Below, one piece after another: positions 34,837 through 41,621 of a DNA stretch of 41,621 bases. The notes under the pieces were generated by a model that was given only the letters and a program-made list of their open reading frames with translations, ran no database searches and was not told the DNA's origin. Location of the stretch: contig QHZO01000003.1 of assembly GCA_003224695.1 (NCBI GenBank), forward strand, positions 7,759-49,379, written 5' to 3'. Within the stretch, counting starts at the first letter, position 1. The number at the start of each line of letters is the position of its first letter. This DNA comes from Acidobacteriota bacterium. GTDB lineage: Bacteria; Acidobacteriota; Terriglobia; UBA7540. A program made the position numbers and the translations under genes.

Positions 34837-36888
34837 CTACCGCGCCGGAGATGACCTCGGGAATGGTTGGGGGCAGAAAAGCTGGCGGCGTCCGGATTTC
34901 AGCCAGCGCGCTTCGATGCACAGGGGAGGTAAAGACCGAGAGGGCGTCCGGCCGAAATTGGCCGTCAATTCAATTTCGTCACCGAATCGTGTCCGCTGGA
35001 CCGTCCGGTCCAGCGTGAGCCAATCGAATCCCGTCAGCGGCTGGTCGCCGAGGGCGCGGTGGAGAGGTGAAAAGAAATCATAAAGAGTGCGAAAGGCATC
35101 TTCGTTTTGTCGAAGCTCGTTCAAGTCGAGGCTCCACATGGAAGGCAAGTTGTAGAGGAGCTCGAGAAGAATCCGAACCTGCGTGAGGCTGGGAAATTTC
35201 GTGATGGGCGTTTCCCAGCGGTCTAGGGAAACTACCGAACCGTGGAACGCCGCCTGGTAAAGCGGTAATCGGTAGGAAGGGTCATAGCGAGCCTTGCGGA
35301 AATCCTCGTCCGGCTTGACGGGTTTGAAAAATACCGCGGGCCTGGCCGGCGGCCACCAGCCACCGTAGTTCTGCCTGTCCCTCTCGAGGGGCCAGAGGAA
35401 TTCGTTTGAAACCGCTTCCGTCCCGTGGGCGAAGGCGATAACGGGCGCGCTCCATGCGGCTCCGGCTTCAGAACCCAGCACCAGTCCTCGGTTCTCGGCG
35501 ATCATTCGCATACGGGCAAGCCGGTTCCTGCGGTCAACCTCGGGCGTCATGGGGTGGGCTTTCGAGTAGTCGTCGAAGAGCTCGCCGAAGGCGTCGCTGT
35601 CGAGGAAGTAGCTGTTCACGCCCGAACTGGCGCGCTCCGCGGTCCGGTTCTCCAGGTTGCGCTCTCCCGGCTCGCGAAGAGCCAAAGCTTCCGAGCTCAA
35701 TTCGCATCCGCGGCCGGCGAAACCTTTTTGAATCTCGCCTCGCACAGTGACAATGCATCCCGCAGGATACAAGCCCGCACCCCAAATGGATTCGGAAGCG
35801 TCGGCGGACTTGGGGTCCTGCGCATTTTCGAAGGTGTCGTAGGGCGCAACCAGGTAACCGAGTCTCTTGGCCTCGGCGATGTAATCTCGGCCGACGAGCG
35901 AATCTTTTTGCCGGGCATCCTCGCCGTAGCCCAGCCACATCCTGTCCACATGGAGGCGTGCCAACTCTCTCAAAAAGCCGAGACTTTTTCCGTCGCCGAA
36001 AACGTAGGCGTGGGCGGCCCCGAGAAGCTTCGAGACCTCAGGGTTGTCGTGCGCTTTTTGGTCGAGCGTGACGTAGCGGCCCTTCTCGATGAGCCATTGG
36101 CGATACTCCAGACCCGGACTGACGGGCGAGTTGCCGCCGGGCCAAATTTCAATCTCATAAGGCGGGAAGCCGTCGCGTTCGCGGAAATCATGCGAGGCGC
36201 GGACGGTGAGGCGCCCGCCCGAGGCGGACAAACACACGGTCGTCTGAAGGTCGCTGACGGCGAGATAAGTCCATGTTCCACCTGCCCACCGATAGCTCCA
36301 AAAAGGCATGGAGAGCCCACCGTGAGTGTCGCGGCAGGGTTCGCGCCTGGCGATTTCTCTCCAGAACTTGTCGTCGAGGGGGATGTAAAGCCCTTCTCCG
36401 TCGGGGTAGATGAGGGCCGAAAGCGACGGGTCGCGGCCGGTTATGGGCCACGGGAGCTTGGTGTCCTTGTCGGCCTGAAAACGAATGTGCAGCCGGTGCT
36501 TCTCGGCTTTGAATTCCACAATCAGACCGAGGTCCGGAATCTTCCAGCGCGCGTGGTCAGGACCGGTTTCCAGGTCTTCGACTCCTGACCTCTGTGCGGC
36601 GCCCTGCGCAAGAACAGTGTCTTTTTCCGCTGTCTCGTTCGCAGGCGATTTCATCCTGCCGGTGACTGCCAGCGATTCCGGATAGATTCTGGCCTCCCAA
36701 TCGTCAAGCCGAAGGGTCAAGGCCCGCGGAGAAGTTGCAGCCGAGGCGAGGCCGCGATCTCCTGAAAGAAAAACCTGGGCACTCAGCAGCCCTAAAACCC
36801 AAAGCGAGGCTCCGCACTTCAGCCGTCTTCGGGCAAACTCGAAGCGGCGGGCACGGCGCTCCGGATTGGCCGCAGGGGAGCACATCAA
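34837..36888 (-). CDS. putative glycoside hydrolase, GH101-like, secreted
   Basis: LARLHVDRMWLGYGEDARQKDSLVGRDYIAEAKRLGYLVAPYDTFENAQDP...SYFLDSDAFGELFDDYSKAHPMTPEVDRRNRLARMRMIAENRGLVLGSEAGAAWSAPVIAFAHG; N-terminal hydrophobic signal. Confidence 0.6.
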   Translation of the reverse strand: MMCSPAANPERRARRFEFARRRLKCGASLWVLGLLSAQVFLSGDRGLASAATSPRALTLRLDDWEARIYPESLAVTGRMKSPANETAEKDTVLAQGAAQRSGVEDLETGPDHARWKIPDLGLIVEFKAEKHRLHIRFQADKDTKLPWPITGRDPSLSALIYPDGEGLYIPLDDKFWREIARREPCRDTHGGLSMPFWSYRWAGGTWTYLAVSDLQTTVCLSASGGRLTVRASHDFRERDGFPPYEIEIWPGGNSPVSPGLEYRQWLIEKGRYVTLDQKAHDNPEVSKLLGAAHAYVFGDGKSLGFLRELARLHVDRMWLGYGEDARQKDSLVGRDYIAEAKRLGYLVAPYDTFENAQDPKSADASESIWGAGLYPAGCIVTVRGEIQKGFAGRGCELSSEALALREPGERNLENRTAERASSGVNSYFLDSDAFGELFDDYSKAHPMTPEVDRRNRLARMRMIAENRGLVLGSEAGAAWSAPVIAFAHGTEAVSNEFLWPLERDRQNYGGWWPPARPAVFFKPVKPDEDFRKARYDPSYRLPLYQAAFHGSVVSLDRWETPITKFPSLTQVRILLELLYNLPSMWSLDLNELRQNEDAFRTLYDFFSPLHRALGDQPLTGFDWLTLDRTVQRTRFGDEIELTANFGRTPSRSLPPLCIEARWLKSGRRQLFCPQPFPRSSPAR

Positions 36889-36981
36889 AGCAACTTAATC
36901 TTCTTTCACAAATGGGGCAAGGCGCGAATCGAGGGCAACAAGGGCCTCGACACGTAGATACGCCACGTATATACTTTTGGC

Positions 36982-37212
36982 ATGGCGATTACCAAGGTCT
37001 TTCGCAGCGGGAATTCGCAGGCCGTGCGGATACCCCGGGCATTCCGTCTGAAAGCGGGCGAAGTCGAGATTCTCCGCCGGGGCGAAGAAATCGTCTTGCG
37101 CGAGCGGCCTCGGACTCTCTCGCGCGCCTTCGAGCTGCTTACGGGGCTTTCGCAAGATTTCTTCAGGGCAGGCCGTAGGCAGCCAAAGCTTGACCGGCGT
37201 TCCGGCCTCTGA
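36982..37212 (+). CDS. AbrB/SpoVT-fold VapB-like antitoxin
   Basis: MAITKVFRSGNSQAVRIPRAFRLKAGEVEILRRGEEIVLRE. Confidence 0.88.
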   Translation: MAITKVFRSGNSQAVRIPRAFRLKAGEVEILRRGEEIVLRERPRTLSRAFELLTGLSQDFFRAGRRQPKLDRRSGL

Positions 37213-37237
37213 CTTGATGATAAAAAAGGTTGTTACG

Positions 37238-37334
37238 CTGTCATTCTGAGCGAAGCGAAGAATCTCTGCATTTAAGAAGTAAGCGCTTCCCAGATTCTTC
37301 GTGGTCGCGCAAGGCGGGACTCCTCAGAATGACA
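37238..37334. repeat. 97-bp inverted-repeat element between vapB and vapC
   Basis: TGTCATTCTGAG...AGAATCTCTG ... CAGATTCTT...CTCAGAATGACA; perfect 12-bp termini. Confidence 0.85.
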
Positions 37335-37351
37335 TTTTTCATCAGCCTCTG

Positions 37352-37753
37352 ATGCGCTATCTGCTCGATACCGACATCTGTATTTACATTGCCAAGCGGC
37401 AGCCCGCTCCGGTGTTCGAGCGTCTTCGCCGCTTGCGCCCGGGCGATGTGGGCATGTCCGCGGTCACTTACCTCGAGCTGAGCTGCGGCGCGTGGAAGAG
37501 CCAGCGCCGGGAAGAGAACCTTCGCCGCATCAAGGGGCTGGAACAACTGATTCCCGCCCTTCCGGTTGAGGCGCAGGTGGCCGTGGCTTACGGCCAGCTC
37601 CGAACCGAACTCGAACGAGCCGGCACACCGATCGGCGCCTATGACCTGATTATCGCGGCCCAGGCGCTGAGCCTCGGGCTGATTCTCGTTACCAACAATG
37701 TTCGCGAGTTTAAGCGCGTGCCCGACCTGCTGCTTGAAAACTGGGCCGTCTGA
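37352..37753 (+). CDS. PIN-domain VapC-like toxin
   Basis: MRYLLDTDICIYIAKRQPAPVFERLRRL...MSAVTYLELSCGAW...IGAYDLIIAAQALSLGLILVTNNVREFKRVPDLLLENW. Confidence 0.93.
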   Translation: MRYLLDTDICIYIAKRQPAPVFERLRRLRPGDVGMSAVTYLELSCGAWKSQRREENLRRIKGLEQLIPALPVEAQVAVAYGQLRTELERAGTPIGAYDLIIAAQALSLGLILVTNNVREFKRVPDLLLENWAV

Positions 37754-37872
37754 TTCTCCGTGGCCCCCTTCCCGTCCTGGCTGCCTAATGCTTCAAGGCT
37801 CTGCGCGCAGCCCTTCCAACCAAATTCCCCTCCGTTCGTGGCATAATCGCCCGTCACGAGAGGATAAAACCC

Positions 37873-39187
37873 ATGCGCCTTTTCCTTCGCGCGTTCTTGT
37901 TGGCCATTCTGGCTCCTGCGACCGCCGGGCTTGCTCAAGGCCAATTGCCGGCGGAGACCTCCGCAAAGATTGATTCCGATGTCGCGAAGGCGCTTGCCGA
38001 CACCGGCACGCCCAGCGCCTCAATCGCCGTGGTGAAAGACAACCAGATTGTTTATGTCAAGGCTTACGGCAACGCTCGCCTGGAGCCGCCTTCCCCTGCG
38101 CGGCCCGAAATGCGCTACTCGATCGGCTCAGTGAGTAAACAGTTTTTGGCCCTTTCGATTCTCCTTCTCGCCGAGGAGGGCAAGCTCCGGCTCGACGATC
38201 CGGTCGGGCGCTACCTACCTTCGCTCACGCGCGCCAACGACATCACGATCCGCGAGCTGCTCTCGCACACGTCCGGCTACGAGGACTATTACCCGCTCGA
38301 CTACGTCGCGCCGTTCATGCTCGCGCCGGTGACGGCGGACGAGATTCTCGTTCGCTGGGCGAAGAAGCCGCTGGACTTCGAGCCCGGCACCCAGTGGCAG
38401 TACAGCAACACGAACTACGTGGTGGCGGGACGAATTCTCGAAAAAGTGACGGGCCGGCCGCTGTGGTCGTTTCTCGAGGACCGCATCTTTCGCCCACTCG
38501 GCATGGCCACCCCTATCAATCTCGATGCTCAGCCGCTCAGCGACTCCGACGCCGCCGGCACCACGCGCTTTGGACTCGGGCCGCTTCACCCGGCCACGCC
38601 GGAGGCGCCGGGCTGGCTTTTTGCGGCCGGTGAGCTCGCCATGACGCCGCGCGACCTGGCGATTTGGGACCAGGCGCTGCTTGAGGGAAAAATTTTGAAG
38701 CCCGCTTCTATGAAGGAATTCATCACCACCGCCCGGCGGCGCGGTCTCGGGCTTCGTCAGCCAGAATTCGGTTTGGCTCGAGCAGGGCGCCGCGGTGGTG
38801 GTCTTGACCAACCTCGACGGCTCGTCCGCGGCTCGGCTCATTACGGACCAAGTCGCGCCGCTAATTCTTGCCGAGAAGGAAGACCCTGAAGCGGCACAGC
38901 GGCTCGAGCAAGCGCGCCGGATCTTCGGCGATTTGCAAGAGGGGAAGATTGATCGCTCGATCCTAAGCTCCGATGCGGCCTCCTATTTCACGCCGCAGGT
39001 GCTCGCCGACGCCAAGTCGAGCCTCCAACCGCTCGGTGCGCCGGCAACCTTCGAGCAAATGGCGTTCGGCCAGCGCGGCGGCATGACCTATCGCTACTTC
39101 CGCATCGTGTTGGCCTCGGGGAAGACGTTAACGCTCTCGACGTTCTCCCTGCCAAACGGAAAACTCTCACAATACTTGATTCAGTAG
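37873..39187 (+). pseudogene. class C beta-lactamase-like serine hydrolase, frame-disrupted
   Basis: SIAVVKDNQIVYVKAYG, RYSIGSVSKQFLALSILLL (SxxK), YSNTNYVVAGRILEKVTG; after ITTAR the frame switches to GGAVSGFVSQNSVWLEQGAAVVVLTNLDGSSAARL at about 38735. Confidence 0.85.
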
Positions 39188-39244
39188 GGCCGATGCTTGC
39201 GTCGGCCTCGTATACTCACTGGCCGACCCAAGGGTCGGCCCTAC
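39184..39244. repeat. GTAGGGCCGA...TCGGCCCTAC inverted repeat supplying the upstream stop codon
   Basis: GTAGGGCCGATGCTTGCGTCGGCC (39184-39207) vs reverse complement of 39221-39244, 21/24. Confidence 0.85.
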
Positions 39245-39251
39245 GTCAACC

Positions 39252-39890
39252 ATGCCAAAGCCGTTTGTCGTGGGCATTGCCGGAGGGACGGGTTCGGGCA
39301 AGACGACGCTCGCGCGTGGGCTCGTCGAGAGCTACGCGCCAGACGGCGCGGTGCTCGTTGACCAGGATTCGTATTATCGCGACCGCAGCCACCTTACTCT
39401 TGAGGAGCGCGCCCGAGTCAACTACGACGAGCCCCGAGCCGTGGATTTCGCCCGACTCGCCCAAGATCTCAAGCGCCTGACGCGGGGCGAGGCCATCGCC
39501 AAGCCCCGCTACTCGTTTGTCGAGCACGCGCCGACGGGCCAATTCGACCGCGTCGAACCCGCGCCGCTCGTCATCGTCGAGGGACTGTTCGTGTACTGGG
39601 ACGAGTGCGTGCGCGGGCAAATGGGCCTGATGGTTTTTCTCGACGCGGCCGAAGACGTGCGCTTCGCGCGGCGACTCGGCCGCGACCTCCGCGAGCGCGG
39701 CCGCGCGGAAGCCTCGGTCCGCGAGCAGTTTGAAAACACCGTCCGACCGATGCACCGCCTCCACATCGAGCCCATGAAAGCCTTTGCCTCTCTCGTTCTG
39801 GATACGAGCATGACTCCTGCGGAGGCATCCCTCCAGGAAATCCTCGGCGCGCTCGGCAAAGCTTTCCCCGAGCTCAAGAGCTTCGGCTGA
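39252..39890 (+). CDS. udk: uridine kinase
   Basis: VVGIAGGTGSGKTTLARGLVE, LVDQDSYYRDRSHLTLEERARVNYDEPRAVDF, IVEGLFVYWDECVR. Confidence 0.92.
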   Translation: MPKPFVVGIAGGTGSGKTTLARGLVESYAPDGAVLVDQDSYYRDRSHLTLEERARVNYDEPRAVDFARLAQDLKRLTRGEAIAKPRYSFVEHAPTGQFDRVEPAPLVIVEGLFVYWDECVRGQMGLMVFLDAAEDVRFARRLGRDLRERGRAEASVREQFENTVRPMHRLHIEPMKAFASLVLDTSMTPAEASLQEILGALGKAFPELKSFG

Positions 39891-40092
39891 CCCGAAAGAG
39901 CCTTTGGTTTCGAAGGAGTCAGGTATATGCAATTGACAAATTAGTTCTGTTGAGCCGCCAACGCGCCGGGAGAACTTGTGGCTTGAGGCGGCAACACGTA
40001 TATTAGTGGCGGGCTGGGAACTTAAATCCGACAGTGGCCCTGCGAGCAAACGTGCGCGTCAAGGTTTCGACGAGAGGCCAACCACCAAGGGA

Positions 40093-41621
40093 ATGAAGAT
40101 GCCATCCTGGAGGGCCGTCCTCGCATTGTTATTGTCACTCGCGTGGCGGGTCGGCATCTCGGGCTCGGCCCCTCCAAGGGACCCTTCGGAGAACGATGTC
40201 CTCCTTTCCGTGATGCAGCAGGAACTGACGCGTGCCCAGAGCGAGTTGGGAAAGCACGATCCATCGCCTTACTTCATGAGCTATGGGGTCCGCGATCAGA
40301 CGACTGCGGTGGTGGTAGGAAGCCAGGGGAGCTTGATGGCTTCCAATCGCCCCACCATCCGTCTTGCCAGCGTGACTGTGCGCGTGGGCGGACCGGCGCT
40401 GGATAACACCAACGGAGATAACCGCCCTTCGGCAATTAATTCCGGGTGGATTGCACTCAACGGCGACAACGGCGCGATTGCCCGTGAGCTTTGGGAACTA
40501 ACCTTCAACGAATACCGCCGAGCTTCAGAGTCCTATTTGAACGTGAAAACTACCACACAAGTTAATGCCAAGGAGGGGGACACTTCCGCCGACTTCTCGC
40601 TCGAAGCCCCGCAGGTTCATACGGACTATTCCGAGCCCCCTCGGATCCCGGATCAGCCAGCTCTCGAAGCCATGGTGCGCCGTTATTCGTCCTGGTTTTC
40701 CCGATACCCCCTCGTCTATCGCTCCGGAGTCGTCTTGATGGTCGAGGAGAGTCGCCGCACTCTGGTCTCCACGGAGGGCACTCGTATTGTCGTCCCCGAT
40801 TCAGCCGTTCGGTTGTTGATTCAAGCGCAAACCCAGGCTGATGACGGCATGGATCTGATGCGGGTGGAATCTTTTCAGGCCGGGACGGTGGAGGGGTTGC
40901 CGGCGGAGAGTGCAATCGCAGCCCGCGTGGAGAAAATGGCCGCGGACCTTAAAGCTTTGCGCGCGGCGCCGGTCGCGGAGCCCTACGCCGGCCCCGCATT
41001 GCTTTCCGGCCGGGCCGCCGCAGTGTTTTTTCACGAGGTTCTCGGCCACCGGTTGGAAGGCCACCGTCAGCGCGGCGAGCGGGAAGGACAAACCTTCACC
41101 AAGAAGCTGAACCAGCAAGTGCTGCCGGATTTCTTGACGGTCGCTGATGACCCCACGGCGAGCACTTTAAGCGGGGTGGAACTGAGCGGCCGTTACTCGT
41201 ACGACGACGAGGGCGTGCCGGCCAGCCGCGTCGAACTCATTCAAAATGGCGTGCTGAAGAATTTCCTGATGTCGCGCCTGCCCATCAAAGGTTTTGAGAA
41301 ATCCAACGGGCATGGGCGCGCGCAAGCGAACTTCATGCCCGCCGGGCGGCAGGGCAACTTGATGGTTTTTTCTTCGCGGACGGTCAAGGATCAGGATCTG
41401 CGCCAGAAACTGATCGACGAGATCAAGAAACAAGGCAAACCATATGGCCTCTATTTCGAGGACATCCAGGGAGGATTTACCTTGACCCAGGGCGGGCTGC
41501 CGCAGTCCTTTATGGTATTGCCAGTCCTGGTGTGGAAGGTCTATCCCGATGGCCGGCCGGACCAATTGGTGCGAGGCGTGGACATCGTGGGCACTCCTCT
41601 GGCTGCCTTGGGCCGCATCTT
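40093..41621 (+). CDS. TldD/PmbA-like metallopeptidase with signal peptide, truncated by window end
   Basis: Frame open from ATG 40093 to the end; MKMPSWRAVLALLLSLAWRVG...AAAVFFHEVLGHRLEGHRQ (HExxGH-type motif)...YFEDIQGGFTLTQGGLPQSF. Confidence 0.85.
   Translation, partial: MKMPSWRAVLALLLSLAWRVGISGSAPPRDPSENDVLLSVMQQELTRAQSELGKHDPSPYFMSYGVRDQTTAVVVGSQGSLMASNRPTIRLASVTVRVGGPALDNTNGDNRPSAINSGWIALNGDNGAIARELWELTFNEYRRASESYLNVKTTTQVNAKEGDTSADFSLEAPQVHTDYSEPPRIPDQPALEAMVRRYSSWFSRYPLVYRSGVVLMVEESRRTLVSTEGTRIVVPDSAVRLLIQAQTQADDGMDLMRVESFQAGTVEGLPAESAIAARVEKMAADLKALRAAPVAEPYAGPALLSGRAAAVFFHEVLGHRLEGHRQRGEREGQTFTKKLNQQVLPDFLTVADDPTASTLSGVELSGRYSYDDEGVPASRVELIQNGVLKNFLMSRLPIKGFEKSNGHGRAQANFMPAGRQGNLMVFSSRTVKDQDLRQKLIDEIKKQGKPYGLYFEDIQGGFTLTQGGLPQSFMVLPVLVWKVYPDGRPDQLVRGVDIVGTPLAALGRI

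Noticed and set aside
33204-36588. Plus-strand ORFs of 425 and 387 aa
   Set aside because: Antisense to the radical SAM and GH101-like genes; no coherent motifs
2755-39187. Programmed ribosomal frameshifting as explanation of the split genes
   Set aside because: Family residues are missing across each junction, so a -1/+1 slip would not restore the full domain; no slippery heptamer evident

Overview
41.6 kb GC-rich bacterial chromosomal window. The lineage is probably environmental and Acidobacteriota-like, but this is inferred only from gene content and repeat style. Modules from left to right: (1) a minus-strand tandem family of APH-like phosphotransferases with hydrophobic N-termini, plus a broken MurG-like glycosyltransferase; (2) a YD/RHS-repeat remnant; (3) a sulfur cluster of SQR, DUF1641, single-Cys DsrC/TusE-like, DsrE-like and FadL-like porin genes, followed by a zinc-ribbon membrane protein and a large FAD / 4Fe-4S membrane fusion; (4) a tightly packed enolase-superfamily, DapA-like, DHOD-like, GNAT and MFS operon; (5) CDGSH and HemJ/CopD-like genes; (6) a lipoyl/2-oxoacid dehydrogenase locus (lpd, lipB, E1alpha, vapBC, E1alpha', E1beta, four-helix-bundle ORF, E2); (7) a DUF3037 and HipA-like kinase pair; (8) an acidic/basic tail protein, LysM lytic transglycosylase, HicBA, ferredoxin, B12-radical SAM, GH101-like hydrolase, vapBC, beta-lactamase-like, uridine kinase and TldD-like genes. 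The most striking signal is in module 6. Most gene junctions carry converging arrays of degenerate 7-nt (once 8-nt) repeats that can fold into long hairpins. Each site has its own unit sequence. One pair forms a 31-nt, 30/31-identical inverted repeat that exactly brackets a four-helix-bundle (S23/23S-IVP family) ORF. This resembles a 23S rRNA intervening sequence, but sits inside a protein-coding operon. Two further patterns recur: palindromic GTAGGGSC elements supply stop codons, in one case to two convergent genes at once, and at least five genes show the same lesion (a clean internal loss of family sequence with a frame switch).
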